DNA of 40,494 nucleotides from Lachnospiraceae bacterium (GCA_024684355.1 JAIKXA010000046.1:1-40494), one strand, 5' to 3'. Counted from the first letter of the stretch, positions 25,149-35,466 are shown. A program made the numbers and translations. Notes: generated by a model not told the origin, from the letters alone.

Positions 25149-27060
25149 TTTTCACCTCAGGTCTGCTCTTCTTTCTTTCCTTACATATATAAAGACATAT
25201 GGTCCTGGCAGGAACTACTTCTCTTTGTTCATGAGAAGGTGATTCCACGCTCTTAGGATTGGTACCTGTGGAAAGTACTTTTTCCCACTCTCCGCGCTTT
25301 ATAACCGGAAGCTGGAACTCATGCTCTTCCCAATGTGTGTTGATAAGCAGCAGGAAGCTTGAATCCTTGCCGTCCGAAGTTTTATCTGCATAATCCCCGT
25401 TAAGGCATATGCCCACGGTCCTGGAATAATATCCGAAGTCGGGATACCATGCTTTTACTCCGTGGAATGAGATATCCGGTACTCCGGTAAATGAGAAATC
25501 ATTGCCGGAAAGGAAATTGTTGTTTCTGAAAACAGGATGCGATCTGCGCAGTTTGATAAGTTCCATAGTATATTTTCTTATCTCGTTGGCCCTGCCGGTC
25601 CTGTTCCAGATAACCCATCCCTGCTCATTGTCACAGCAGTACGGATTATTGTTGCCCTCATGGGTATTTCCGAACTCATCCCCTGCCAGAAGCATAGGTA
25701 TTCCCTGACTTAAAAACAGTACCGTAAGAGCATTCTTTATCATCCTGTTTCTAAGATCCAGTATCTTACGTTTCTTTGTGGCGCCCTCGGCTCCGCAGTT
25801 CCAGCTGAAATTGACTTCCCGGCCGTCGCGGTTGCCTTCACCGTTTTTCTCATTATGGCGTATATCATAACTGTATACATCATTGAGAGTAAAACCGTTA
25901 TGATCGGCCATATAGTTGATCTTTCCGAAACGTCTGCCGTTATCCTTCATAAGCTCGCATGCGGAAAGCAGCTGGCCTTCATCACCTTTAAGGAACCTTC
26001 TCAAAGTATCCTGGAAACCGTCATTTGTAACGTAAAAACGGTTACGGTAATCTTTTTCGCTGAATGTATTTTCATCAAAGGATGATCCTATGATCTTTAT
26101 ATTGCACAGATACGGGTCTTCCGACAACAGCTTCATGGGTACTCTTGAAACATTTAATCTGAAGCCGTCCACATGGTACTCATCCACCCAGAACCTTATA
26201 TTTTCAAGTATAAAGCTGTCGGAAATGCCATGTGCGTAGTCCATTTCCAAGATAAGCTCCATACCGGCCAGATGGATACGTCTTACCATATCCTTAAACT
26301 CGCTGCACACACTCTCCGGTTTCGAAGCATATGCCGATTTGGGCGCAAAATAGAAACTCTGCGCACCGTATCCCCAGAAATTAAGCCTGGATCCGGTATC
26401 AAACTGAGCCTGTTCCGGCTTTGCAAAAAGCCTTGAACGCTGCATATCTATCATGGGTGAAGATCCGATATTTATACTGTAATCCATAAGCTCGTTAAAT
26501 TCATAACAGGGCTGGAGTATAATAGTGGTTATGCCGAGATTCTTAAGATACATAAGCTTCTCGCATAAGCCCTTATATGTACCTCTGTGATTAACCTTGG
26601 ATGACTCATGGATGGTAAAACCCCTTACATGAAGCTCATATGCTACCATATCGGAAGTCGGGATTTTTACGCACTTGTCTTTTTTCCAGTCAAAAACGTC
26701 TTTTTCAACTACGCATACTTTTCCGAGTGTATCTGAAAGTATGCTTCTGTTTTTAAGATTTTTGGCATCGGGTTCAGGACACATTTTCCCGTATCCGTAT
26801 TGGTACAAAACTTTTAAAGCGTGATCATCCAAAAAGAAACCCTTTTCACTCTCGAAGATGTACTCAAGTCTCTTTTTACCGTCCGCCGGGAACTCACCGG
26901 TAAAAATCTGCGGATAAAGGGCATGCGAAGAAAGCTTATGCGATATCCATTCTCCGCCTTCTTCACGGATAAGGATATTGCAGAAGCTGCAACCACGGCC
27001 GTATACTGCCGCAGTTATCTTCCCGTTTTTGTATGTAACTCCCAGTGTGATATTTTTCAT
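25135..27060 (-). CDS. GlgX/isoamylase-like GH13 protein lacking catalytic acids (putative pseudoenzyme)
   Basis: A 641-residue homologue of glycogen debranching enzyme GlgX. Alignment from memory with E. coli GlgX is clear over the N-terminal beta domain, YELHVRGFTI...RGTYKGL, LNFWGYGAQSFYFAP, ILLSQG-like FLSQGIPMLLAGDEFG and GNNNPYCCDN. The four GH13 regions are altered: region I reads LEMDYAH where GlgX has LDIVLNH; the nucleophile Asp of GFRFD is N303 (GFRLN); the acid/base Glu of LIAEPWD is replaced (IIGSSFD, S326); the third Asp of TAHDGFTL is N388 (ADHNGFTL). The segment between regions I and II is also about 50 residues shorter. Hydrolysis is therefore not expected; glucan binding or a regulatory role is inferred. 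A single uninterrupted frame argues against decay. It follows ABC-F by 56 bp. Confidence 0.85.
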   Translation of the reverse strand: MKNITLGVTYKNGKITAAVYGRGCSFCNILIREEGGEWISHKLSSHALYPQIFTGEFPADGKKRLEYIFESEKGFFLDDHALKVLYQYGYGKMCPEPDAKNLKNRSILSDTLGKVCVVEKDVFDWKKDKCVKIPTSDMVAYELHVRGFTIHESSKVNHRGTYKGLCEKLMYLKNLGITTIILQPCYEFNELMDYSINIGSSPMIDMQRSRLFAKPEQAQFDTGSRLNFWGYGAQSFYFAPKSAYASKPESVCSEFKDMVRRIHLAGMELILEMDYAHGISDSFILENIRFWVDEYHVDGFRLNVSRVPMKLLSEDPYLCNIKIIGSSFDENTFSEKDYRNRFYVTNDGFQDTLRRFLKGDEGQLLSACELMKDNGRRFGKINYMADHNGFTLNDVYSYDIRHNEKNGEGNRDGREVNFSWNCGAEGATKKRKILDLRNRMIKNALTVLFLSQGIPMLLAGDEFGNTHEGNNNPYCCDNEQGWVIWNRTGRANEIRKYTMELIKLRRSHPVFRNNNFLSGNDFSFTGVPDISFHGVKAWYPDFGYYSRTVGICLNGDYADKTSDGKDSSFLLLINTHWEEHEFQLPVIKRGEWEKVLSTGTNPKSVESPSHEQREVVPARTICLYICKERKKSRPEVKNDIK

Positions 27061-27116
27061 CCGATCATCTTCCTATTGCTTTACATACTGCATGTATCGC
27101 AGGTTTTCTTTTATTT

Positions 27117-28751
27117 TCAGTCTTCGTCCTCATTGTTTACGCTGAGTACCTGACGACGTCTTGCCATCTCATCGTTCTCAAGATAATCATCGTATGTGGA
27201 GATCTTATCTATGAGCTTTCCGTCAGGAGTGATCTCCATGATACGGTTGGCAATGGTCTGTATAAACTGATGGTCAAGTGCAGTAAACAGGCATACGCCC
27301 GGGAACTTGATAAGACCGTTGTTGAGTGCTGTAATTGATTCCATGTCAAGATGGTTGGTAGGCTCATCCATGATAAGTACATTGGAGCCTAATATCATCA
27401 TCTTCGAAAGCATTACTCTTACACGCTCTCCTCCCGAAAGCACGTTAACCTTCTTTACGCCGTCCTCTCCGGCAAAAAGCATTCTGCCTAAGAAACCGCG
27501 CACATACTGCTGGTCATCCACAGGTGAGAAAGGCATAAGATGGTCTACTATGGTTTCGGAACCCTTAAACTCCTCGGTGTTATCCTTGGGGAAATATGAC
27601 CTCTGTGTGGTAACTCCCCATTTATATGAACCGGAGTCGGGCTCCATCTCTTCCATAAGGATCTTGAACAGAGTGGTTGCTGCAAGTGTATTGGATCCGA
27701 CAAATGCGATCTTGTCGTCATGTCCCATTACAAATGATATGTTATCAAGTACCTTTACACCGTCTATGGTCTTTGAAAGATTGGTGACAGTAAGTACTTC
27801 GTTACCGATCTCGCGGTTGGGTCTGAAATCGATGTAAGGATATTTTCTGCTTGAAGGTTTGATATCATCAAGTTCGATCTTTTCAAGTGCTCTCTTACGC
27901 GAGGTTGCCTGCTTTGATTTGGAAGCGTTGGCTGAGAATCTCTGGATGAACTCCTGGAGTTCCTTGATCTTCTCTTCCTTCTTCTTATTTGCTTCCTTCA
28001 TCTGCTTGATCATCAGCTGACTGGATTCATACCAGAAATCATAGTTGCCTGCGTAAAGCTGTATCTTCTGGTAGTCAATATCTGCTATCTGTGTGCAGAC
28101 CTTGTTTAAGAAGTAACGGTCATGGGATACGACGATGACTGTGTTATTAAAATTGATAAGGAACTCGTCAAGCCATCTGATAGCTTCCAAGTCAAGGTGG
28201 TTGGTCGGCTCGTCGAGCAGCAGTATATCGGGATTTCCGAAAAGTGCCTGTGCAAGAAGAACCTTAACCTTTAACGGACCGTTAAGCTCACTCATCTGCT
28301 TATAATGATACTCCGTATCAACCCCGAGTCCGTTTAAGAGCTGAGCCGCATCAGATTCCGCTTCCCAGCCGTTCATGGTCGCAAACTCACCTTCAAGTTC
28401 ACTGGCCCTTATACCGTCCTCATCGGTAAAATCTTCTTTTGCATATATGGCATCCTTTTCCTTCATGATATCATAAAGTCTCTGGTTGCCCATGATAACT
28501 GTATCAAGTACTGTATATGCATCATACTGGAAATGGTCCTGCTTTAAGAATGAAAGACGCTGGCCGGGAGTCATTATTACCTCTCCCTTGGTAGGCTCGA
28601 TCTCACCGGTAAGAACCTTAAGGAAGGTCGATTTTCCGGCTCCGTTTGCACCTATCAGTCCGTAGCAGTTTCCCTCTGTAAACTTTATGTTTACGTCCTC
28701 AAACAGGGCTCTTTTTCCTAGTCTTAATGTTACGTTACATGCTTGGATCAT
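27117..28751 (-). CDS. ABC-F family ATPase (YkpA-like) with one degenerate ATP site
   Basis: A 544-residue soluble protein with two ABC domains and no membrane segments; ABC-F proteins act on the ribosome, in translation or antibiotic protection. Domain 1: Walker A GANGAGKST (34-42), Walker B LLLDEPTNHLD, switch His in VSHDRYF. The linker YAGNYDFWYESSQL...NKKKEEKIKELQ and SKSKQATSRKRALEKIELDD match the YkpA group. Domain 2 has an intact signature LSGGERVRV and Walker B, but its Walker A is GSNTLAATT (no Lys) and its switch region ALDHQF lacks the usual His. Domain 1's signature is LNGPLKVKV. So only the composite site made by Walker A1 and signature 2 looks active. No antibiotic-resistance context is seen. 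AGGAAA precedes the ATG. Confidence 0.9.
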   Translation of the reverse strand: MIQACNVTLRLGKRALFEDVNIKFTEGNCYGLIGANGAGKSTFLKVLTGEIEPTKGEVIMTPGQRLSFLKQDHFQYDAYTVLDTVIMGNQRLYDIMKEKDAIYAKEDFTDEDGIRASELEGEFATMNGWEAESDAAQLLNGLGVDTEYHYKQMSELNGPLKVKVLLAQALFGNPDILLLDEPTNHLDLEAIRWLDEFLINFNNTVIVVSHDRYFLNKVCTQIADIDYQKIQLYAGNYDFWYESSQLMIKQMKEANKKKEEKIKELQEFIQRFSANASKSKQATSRKRALEKIELDDIKPSSRKYPYIDFRPNREIGNEVLTVTNLSKTIDGVKVLDNISFVMGHDDKIAFVGSNTLAATTLFKILMEEMEPDSGSYKWGVTTQRSYFPKDNTEEFKGSETIVDHLMPFSPVDDQQYVRGFLGRMLFAGEDGVKKVNVLSGGERVRVMLSKMMILGSNVLIMDEPTNHLDMESITALNNGLIKFPGVCLFTALDHQFIQTIANRIMEITPDGKLIDKISTYDDYLENDEMARRRQVLSVNNEDED

Positions 28752-28794
28752 TAGTGTTTCCTAAACCTTTCATATGTATATTTTAAAACGACAT

Positions 28795-28834
28795 AAGACG
28801 GCTCCCTTGTAAGATCACAAAGGGATCCGTCCTT
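28795..28834 (-). terminator. Hairpin between glnN and ABC-F genes
   Basis: An interrupted stem (AAGGACGG and CCCTTTGT against ACAAGGG and CCGTCTT) lies 24 bases after the glnN stop; the downstream T tract is weak (GTTTTAAAA), so it may be a partial terminator or a processing site before ABC-F. Confidence 0.5.
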
Positions 28835-28857
28835 ATTGGTATAACCCGGATGCCGTT

Positions 28858-30960
28858 TCAGACTTCAAATATCAGCTCACCGTATGTAGGTACGGGCCAG
28901 AGTTCCGCATCGACCTGAAGCTCCAATGCATCGATCGATTCTCTTAGTGCCTGCATTGCCTTAACTACATAATCCCTGAAATAATGAGCCTTTTCTTCTT
29001 CATTTGCTATTCTGGCGGCTGTATTTACATTATCTGACAGACGCTTTAACGAACGTCTTGCATCTCCGATAAGCTCAAGGCATTCTCCGAGCATTTCTCT
29101 CTCGTTATCCGCCTCTGCCTCATCAAGCGCAGCTGATATCGAATTGATAGCTTCTGCTACAGTACCCGCATATTTGATAGCTGCAGGTATAAACTTTCTC
29201 GAAGCCATCTCGATCATGGTGTTGGCTTCGATATTGGTGGTCTTTGAATAGAATTCGTAATTTATCTCGGCTCTGGCCTGAAGCTCTGCCTTCGATAATA
29301 CTCCATGCTTTTCAAATACGCGTACGGTATCGCCGTAGTTCAGTGCTTCTATGGCATCTACGAAAGATATCTTGTTAGGAAGACCTCTTCTTTCAGCCTC
29401 TTCCAGCCACTCTTTTGAATATCCGTTCCCGTCGAATATTACACGCTTATGCTCATTGATGGTCCTGCAAATAAGCTTGAGTACCGCATCATTAAAATCA
29501 TCTGCTTTCTCAAGTTCGTCAGCCATCTGCGAAAGGCTTTCCGCAACTATAGTATTAAGTACCGTATTGGCATCGGCTATGGACATGGAAGATCCGACCA
29601 TACGGAGCTCAAACTTATTACCCGTAAATGCAAATGTGGATGTACGATTTCTGTCGTTAACATCCTTCTTGATATAAGGCATGGTGCTTACGCCTATCCT
29701 TAAAAGCTCACGCTCTTTTGAGCTTGTTGCCTTACCGTTGGCTATAAGCTGTGCCAGGATATCCTCAAGCTGTTCTCCGATAAATATCGATACTATTGTA
29801 GGCGGTGCTTCAGCGCCTCCCAATCTGTAATCGTTTCCGGGACATGAGGCGGCAAGCCTTATTAACTCTGCATGCTCGTCGGTAGCCTTGATAACTGCCG
29901 CAAGGAATAAAAGGAACTGCATGTTCTCATGAGGCTTTTTGCCCGGTTTCATAAGGTTTTCACCTGTATCGGTAACCAGTGACCAGTTATTATGCTTACC
30001 TGAACCGTTAACTCCGGCAAAAGGCTTTTCATGGAGCAGACATGTAAGACCGTGGCGGGCCGCTATCTTCTTCATGCACTCCATTACCAGCTGGTTATGG
30101 TCGGTTTCGATATTGACCGTTGAGAAAATGGGAGCAAGCTCATGCTGCGCGGGAGCCGCCTCATTATGCTGTGTCTTAGCATATATACCGAGCTTCCAGA
30201 GCTCCTCGTTAAGTTCGTGCATAAAAGAGGATACTCTTTCCTTGATGGTACCGAAGTAATGGTCATCCATCTCCTGACCCTTGGGAGGTCTTGCTCCGAA
30301 CAGGGTTCTTCCGGTATATACCAGATCGTCACGTTTAAGGTACTTTTCACGGTCGATCAGGAAATACTCCTGTTCTGCTCCGACACATACGTCTACATGC
30401 TTAACATCTTTCTTTCCGAAAAGATGAAGCATTCTGACTGCCTGTTTATTTATAGCTTCCATGGATCTGAGTAGAGGTGTTTTCTTATCCAGCGCTTCTC
30501 CCGTATATGAGCAGAAAGCTGTAGGTATGCACAGTGTTACACCCGAAGCGTCTTCACGCAAAAATGCAGGTGATGTACAATCCCATGCAGTATAGCCTCT
30601 CGCCTCAAATGTGGCTCTGAGTCCGCCCGAAGGGAAGGATGATGCATCAGGCTCACCCTTTATAAGCTCCTTACCGGAGAACTCCATCATCACTCTGCCG
30701 TTATCTCCGACTGCAAGGAATGAATCATGTTTTTCGGCAGTTACGCCCGTCATGGGCTGGAACCAATGAGTAAAATGAGTAGCACCTCTTTCGATAGCCC
30801 ACTGCTTCATGGCATTTGCCACTACGTCAGCTATCTCTCCGCTAAGTTCCTCACCGTTCTCAATGGTCTTTTTTAAAGCCCTGTATACCTGGAGCGGAAG
30901 TCTCTCCTTCATTACGTTGTCATTAAACGTATTAACTCCGAAATACTGTGTCAGATCCAT
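28858..30960 (-). CDS. glnN: Glutamine synthetase type III
   Basis: Makes glutamine from glutamate and ammonia. At 700 residues it is the large GSIII type, not the ~450-residue GSI. Features: THWFQPMTG near the N terminus, EQEYFLID with catalytic-site glutamates, [44 protein letters not shown] and [17 protein letters not shown]; all are family hallmarks. GSIII is common in Bacteroides, Butyrivibrio and other gut or rumen bacteria. TAGGAG lies eight bases before the ATG, and the glgB stop is only 17 bp upstream, so it is probably the last gene of the HD-GYP to glnN operon. No nitrogen-responsive leader was recognised at its start. Confidence 0.96.
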   Translation of the reverse strand: MDLTQYFGVNTFNDNVMKERLPLQVYRALKKTIENGEELSGEIADVVANAMKQWAIERGATHFTHWFQPMTGVTAEKHDSFLAVGDNGRVMMEFSGKELIKGEPDASSFPSGGLRATFEARGYTAWDCTSPAFLREDASGVTLCIPTAFCSYTGEALDKKTPLLRSMEAINKQAVRMLHLFGKKDVKHVDVCVGAEQEYFLIDREKYLKRDDLVYTGRTLFGARPPKGQEMDDHYFGTIKERVSSFMHELNEELWKLGIYAKTQHNEAAPAQHELAPIFSTVNIETDHNQLVMECMKKIAARHGLTCLLHEKPFAGVNGSGKHNNWSLVTDTGENLMKPGKKPHENMQFLLFLAAVIKATDEHAELIRLAASCPGNDYRLGGAEAPPTIVSIFIGEQLEDILAQLIANGKATSSKERELLRIGVSTMPYIKKDVNDRNRTSTFAFTGNKFELRMVGSSMSIADANTVLNTIVAESLSQMADELEKADDFNDAVLKLICRTINEHKRVIFDGNGYSKEWLEEAERRGLPNKISFVDAIEALNYGDTVRVFEKHGVLSKAELQARAEINYEFYSKTTNIEANTMIEMASRKFIPAAIKYAGTVAEAINSISAALDEAEADNEREMLGECLELIGDARRSLKRLSDNVNTAARIANEEEKAHYFRDYVVKAMQALRESIDALELQVDAELWPVPTYGELIFEV

Positions 30961-30977
30961 CAGTTTAATCTCCTAAA

Positions 30978-33272
30978 TCACTTCATTTTATCAGATATTG
31001 GTTTGATAGGTGTTACTTTAACCTTTTTCTTTTTTACCGCAGCCTTCTCTTTTTCAACCTTTTCCTGCTTTAAGGGAACCGGCTTGTATTCAAAGATGCA
31101 GACTGAAAGAGGAGGAAGTACCATCTCTATCGAGTTGTTCTGACCGTCCTTTGGCATAGGACGTGTCTTTCTGGCCTTAGAGTTAACTCTGCCCGAACCG
31201 CCGTATTTCTCGGCATCACTGTTCAGTATCTCTTTCCAGCTGCCCGCATAAGGCACTGCCTGGATGAAATAACTGTATACAACAGGCGTGAAGTTAAATA
31301 CAAACAAAAGTGTATTTTCCTTTTTGCCGTCATATCTTATAAAGCTTACGATACTGTGATCGGCATCAAGACAGCTCATCCACTTGAAACCGTTGGGATC
31401 GTTATCAAGCTCTGTAAATGCAGGTCTTGTGATATAAAGCTTATTAAGATCGGCATAGAACTTCTGCATCTTCTGATGATCGTCATCATCAAGAAGATCC
31501 CAGTCAAGGCTTCTTGCCTCACTCCATTCACGCTCCTGCGCAAATTCCTGACCCATAAAGAGCAGCTTCTTTCCGGGGTGACCCATCATGAAACCGTAAG
31601 CAGCTCTTAAGTTCGCGAACTTATCCGTCCTGTATCCCGGCATCTTGTTGAACATCGAACACTTTCCGTGTACTACCTCGTCATGTGAAAGCACCAGTAC
31701 AAACTTTTCGCTGTATGCGTACATCATACTGAAAGTAAGCATACCGTGGCAGCCTTTTCTGAACAACGGATCCTGTTTCATGTAACCGGTGAAATCATTC
31801 ATCCAGCCCATATTCCATTTAAGATCGAATCCTAAACCTTCATCCTCAACCTTTCCGGTGATCCTGGGCCATGCGGTGGATTCTTCGGCTATTATGACGG
31901 CACCGTCATTGCATTTATGGAAAATAGAATTAAGATGCTTCAAAAGCTCGATTGCTTCAAGGTTTTCGTTACTGCCGTATTTATTTGCTACCCACTGTCC
32001 GTTCTGACGTCCGTAGTCAAGATAAAGCATTGATGCCACAGCATCCATACGGATACCGTCCGCATGATATTTCTTTACCCAGAACAGGGCGTTTGCTATA
32101 AGGAAATTGGAAACCTCAGGTCTTCCGAAATCGAATATCAGTGTACCCCAGTCGGGATGCTCTCCGAGTCTCGGATCCTTATGCTCGTACAGGCAGCTTC
32201 CGTCAAACTTTGCAAGTCCGAAGGCATCCTTAGGGAAATGTGCGGGTACCCAGTCAAGGATGACGCCTATGTTTTCATTATGCATATGGTTCATGAAATA
32301 CATGAAGTCCTGCGGAGTACCGTATCTGGAAGTGGCTGCATAGTAGCCCGTAACCTGGTAGCCCCATGAACCGTCAAACGGATGCTCCATAACCGGGAGC
32401 AGCTCGATATGTGTATAACCCATCTTCTTTACATATCTTGCCAGCTTGACCGCGATCTCTCTGTAATTGTAGAAATCGCTTTCTCCGTCGCCCTTTTTAA
32501 GCCATGAACCGAGATGTACCTCATATATGGACATCGGTATCTTGTCGATATTCTGGTTCTTTCTCTTTTCGATCCATGTGGAGTCGCTCCAGTCAAATGC
32601 AAGATCCGTGATAATGGCAGCGGTATTGGGTCTCAACTCAAATGCATTGCCGTAAGGGTCGCTCTTTAAGAATGCCAGACCGTTCTTTGCCTTGATCTCG
32701 AACTTGTATACCTCTCCTTTTTTAAGGCCCGGTATAAATAATTCGAATACGCCCGAAGCACGCAGTTTTCTCATGGGATGTCTTCTTCCGTCCCACATAT
32801 TGAAATCGCCGACTACACTGACTCTTTCAGCATCCGGTGCCCAGACAGCAAAGTAGACGCCCTTTATCCCGTTAATCTCCATGACATGGGCACCAAGCTT
32901 TTCATATACTTCGTAATGTATTCCTCTGATAAATCTGTCTTCATCCTCAGAATTAAACTGAGGCTCGAAAACATACGGATCATATATTTCCGAAACCACA
33001 TCATTATCATATGTTACAACAAGCTTATATTCTTTGATCTTTTTATCATGTACAAGTAAAGAGTAATTTCCGCTCTCATCGGTCGCTTCCATCGGAAATG
33101 ACCCTGTCTTAAACTTTACCGATACGGACTTTGAGGTCGGGAAAAAGGCATTGTAAAGTATGCCGTTCTTTGTCTTATGCGGTCCGAGCCAGCTGTGAGG
33201 ATCGTCACATTCCGAATACTCGAGTGCTTCCATCATTCCCCAATTTAAAACATCATATAATTCTTTTTCCAT
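30978..33272 (-). CDS. glgB: 1,4-alpha-glucan branching enzyme
   Basis: Creates alpha-1,6 branches in glycogen. Domains: a short N1-like region, CBM48 (~130-215, GVYFAVWAPDAERVSVVGDFN), the GH13 barrel and a C-terminal beta domain. Catalytic residues are intact: D410 (DGIRMDAVASMLYLDY), the Glu of AEEST at 463-464 and D531 (LSHDEVVHGK), in contrast to the GlgX-like protein 4 kb away. Length is 764, with a basic Lys-rich tail (VEKEKAAVKKKKVKV) of about 40 residues beyond the usual end. It starts 11 bp after the DUF624 gene and ends 17 bp before glnN. No glgC, glgA or glgP is in the window. Confidence 0.96.
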   Translation of the reverse strand: MEKELYDVLNWGMMEALEYSECDDPHSWLGPHKTKNGILYNAFFPTSKSVSVKFKTGSFPMEATDESGNYSLLVHDKKIKEYKLVVTYDNDVVSEIYDPYVFEPQFNSEDEDRFIRGIHYEVYEKLGAHVMEINGIKGVYFAVWAPDAERVSVVGDFNMWDGRRHPMRKLRASGVFELFIPGLKKGEVYKFEIKAKNGLAFLKSDPYGNAFELRPNTAAIITDLAFDWSDSTWIEKRKNQNIDKIPMSIYEVHLGSWLKKGDGESDFYNYREIAVKLARYVKKMGYTHIELLPVMEHPFDGSWGYQVTGYYAATSRYGTPQDFMYFMNHMHNENIGVILDWVPAHFPKDAFGLAKFDGSCLYEHKDPRLGEHPDWGTLIFDFGRPEVSNFLIANALFWVKKYHADGIRMDAVASMLYLDYGRQNGQWVANKYGSNENLEAIELLKHLNSIFHKCNDGAVIIAEESTAWPRITGKVEDEGLGFDLKWNMGWMNDFTGYMKQDPLFRKGCHGMLTFSMMYAYSEKFVLVLSHDEVVHGKCSMFNKMPGYRTDKFANLRAAYGFMMGHPGKKLLFMGQEFAQEREWSEARSLDWDLLDDDDHQKMQKFYADLNKLYITRPAFTELDNDPNGFKWMSCLDADHSIVSFIRYDGKKENTLLFVFNFTPVVYSYFIQAVPYAGSWKEILNSDAEKYGGSGRVNSKARKTRPMPKDGQNNSIEMVLPPLSVCIFEYKPVPLKQEKVEKEKAAVKKKKVKVTPIKPISDKMK

Positions 33273-33283
33273 ATCCCGCCTCC

Positions 33284-34039
33284 TTACTCTGCATACCAGG
33301 CATCAACCTCTGTTTCGGAATTCTCGTTCGGATCGCCTGTGATACGCTTAAATACAGGCTCGATGACAAATGAACGGAGAAGTGCAGAAACAGACGGAAC
33401 GATTATCGGTATCATAACAAGATAATATGCGATATACTCAAAAAAGTGATAAAAACAATATCCCATGCCGATCCACAGAGCAGCCATTATGATCGTTCTG
33501 AAGATGTTTTTAACCGCAAGGACCATACTGTTCTTTATAAGCTCTTTTAACTTCAGTTCAAATCTTGAAAGCAGCGGATACATCCATACCAGGATAAATA
33601 TCATCACTACACCCATCCCCAGGAAGATACCTCTGATGAAAGGATACATGCTCTCATCAAAAGGCATGGTGGCCGGTGCCCAGATTATATCGAGCAGAAG
33701 TATGGCGGTCATAAGACCCACAAGCATGGAGCTTAAGGCACCGATCTTGAAATTGACCTTAAATGCATGGAAGAAACATTTTGTAGCATAGCTTCTGTCA
33801 CGCCTTACCGACTTGACTACCGCATAATACAGGGCTGCCGAAGCCGGACCTATGGTAATGAAGGCTATCGGGAGCAATACTATAAGCAGCAGCACTATCT
33901 GTTGTTCTACAATGAACGTAAACAGTAAAAATAAAAGCGGAAGCGAACATAATGACCATAGAATGCTAAGCCACATCATATCCACTATCTTATTGATCGT
34001 ACTGAAAAACTTGTTGTCAACACTGAAAAACCTACTCAT
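33284..34039 (-). CDS. DUF624 (YesL-like) membrane protein
   Basis: A 251-residue membrane protein with five or six helices. The N-terminal pattern KIVDMMWLSILWSLCSLPLL and then TIGPASAALYYAVVKSVRRDRSYATKCFFHAFKVNF is the DUF624/YesL signature; the family often sits with carbohydrate-uptake genes, function unknown. The C-terminal end is acidic (NENSETEVDAWYAE). Its ATG overlaps the stop of the upstream permease gene by 4 bp (ATGA), so translation is coupled. Confidence 0.88.
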   Translation of the reverse strand: MSRFFSVDNKFFSTINKIVDMMWLSILWSLCSLPLLFLLFTFIVEQQIVLLLIVLLPIAFITIGPASAALYYAVVKSVRRDRSYATKCFFHAFKVNFKIGALSSMLVGLMTAILLLDIIWAPATMPFDESMYPFIRGIFLGMGVVMIFILVWMYPLLSRFELKLKELIKNSMVLAVKNIFRTIIMAALWIGMGYCFYHFFEYIAYYLVMIPIIVPSVSALLRSFVIEPVFKRITGDPNENSETEVDAWYAE

Positions 34040-35466
34040 TTCTTTATTTCCTTATCTGTTTCTTCCTCATTTCCGGAATCTGACCCGGATATATCCTGAT
34101 CCTCTTCATTGTACAAGGATTCGTTTTCCCTTCGTATCCTCTCCTCGTAGTCATCCTTATAAACCTTTACAGGCTCTTCGTTAGGATCTATGACTACCAT
34201 TTCATGTTCATCCACACTGTCCAGGTTGTAATAATACCCGGTTTCCGGATGCAGTCCTTTTCGTTTCAGTCTGTATTCCACTATCTCCTTGATGATCATA
34301 TAGATACATGCCATACCGGGTACACCGAGCAGCATTCCGGGAAGACCAAACATCGCACCGAATACAACACATGCAAACAGCACCCAGAAAGGTGAAAGAC
34401 CGATCGAATCGCCAACGATATGCGGTGTGAGCAGATTACAGTCAAACTGCTGCAGCACAATGATAAAGATAACGAAATACAACGCCTTTAAAGGATCGAA
34501 GCAAAGGATTAAGAATGCACTCGGAATACCTCCTATGTACGGTCCAAAGAAAGGTATAACATTTGTAACCGCCACGATCACGCTTATCAGCACTCTGTAC
34601 GGGAGATCAAGGATAAACATTCCGATAAAGCACATTACACCGATTATTATCGAATCCACTATCTTGCCGGTTATGGCTCCGGTAAATTTGTAATGGCACT
34701 GTCTTGCAACTCTCACTATCACATTTGCTCTTCTTCTCTTAAACAGCGAATAAACGATCTTCTTTGCATGAGCACCGAAAGTGTCCTTTGCCAAAAGGAT
34801 ATAGACCGAAAAGACTATACCGATTATGATATCATATACTATGCCGAACACGCTCCATACACCGCTGGCAACATAACCTACGATATCGGATGTGTAATTA
34901 AATACCTTATCGTTTATGAAGTCTTCAATATAAGTGGTGCCCTTTTCAAATGCATCCTTTGCCCAGTATGAAAACTTCGAATCTCCGTTCAGCACACCGT
35001 TAAACCATTCTTTCAGGTTCTCACTCTGTGCCGGAAGGATATCTATCAGACCCTCCTCGGTATCCGTACCCATGACCGTATCGGTAAGTTCGGGTACCAG
35101 CAGGTAAAGAACAAATGAAAAACCTGCGACCAGTATTACCATCGTGATTATGAGTGCCAGGATCCTGCAAACCTTCTTTGCCCTGGTAATCTTCCTTGCA
35201 TGTTTGCATATGACACGTGAAAGACCGTTTTCGAAAAAGCTCATAAACGGGTTAAGCAGATAGGCCATAACAATTCCGACTATGACCGGCGACATGGCAC
35301 CGAACACACCGGAAAGGAAATCTGTAAACTCGTCAAAACGAAGGAAAATAAAAACTAAAAGAACAGCAGCGGCAATAACAAAAAAAGCCACAACCCCAAT
35401 ATGGGCATACTTTTTTGTCTGTCCGTTGATCCTTCTTTCCCGGATGATCTTATCCCCGTCCTCCAT
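34036..35466 (-). CDS. AI-2E family transporter (PerM/UPF0118)
   Basis: A 476-residue polytopic protein of the AI-2E/PerM family. Two N-terminal helices (HIGVVAFFVIAAAVLLVFIF; MSPVIVGIVMAYLLNPFMSFFENGL), a soluble region ~130-205, then a C-terminal membrane block (AITGKIVDSIIIGVMCFIGMFIL; VTNVIPFFGPYIGGIPSAFLIL; PFWVLFACVVFGAMFGLPGMLLGVPGMACIY, read in parts) that holds the family motif NVIPFFGPYIGGIP. Members include AI-2 exporters and Na+/H+ or efflux proteins, so substrate is open. The acidic C-terminal tail of ~70 residues is cytosolic. GGAGG precedes the ATG. It lies 31 bp after the HD-GYP gene. Confidence 0.9.
   Translation of the reverse strand: MEDGDKIIRERRINGQTKKYAHIGVVAFFVIAAAVLLVFIFLRFDEFTDFLSGVFGAMSPVIVGIVMAYLLNPFMSFFENGLSRVICKHARKITRAKKVCRILALIITMVILVAGFSFVLYLLVPELTDTVMGTDTEEGLIDILPAQSENLKEWFNGVLNGDSKFSYWAKDAFEKGTTYIEDFINDKVFNYTSDIVGYVASGVWSVFGIVYDIIIGIVFSVYILLAKDTFGAHAKKIVYSLFKRRRANVIVRVARQCHYKFTGAITGKIVDSIIIGVMCFIGMFILDLPYRVLISVIVAVTNVIPFFGPYIGGIPSAFLILCFDPLKALYFVIFIIVLQQFDCNLLTPHIVGDSIGLSPFWVLFACVVFGAMFGLPGMLLGVPGMACIYMIIKEIVEYRLKRKGLHPETGYYYNLDSVDEHEMVVIDPNEEPVKVYKDDYEERIRRENESLYNEEDQDISGSDSGNEEETDKEIKK

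Noticed and set aside
28752-28857. Riboswitch or nitrogen-responsive leader before the ABC-F gene
   Set aside because: Only one interrupted hairpin is visible and no known riboswitch core was recognised; treated as a weak terminator.
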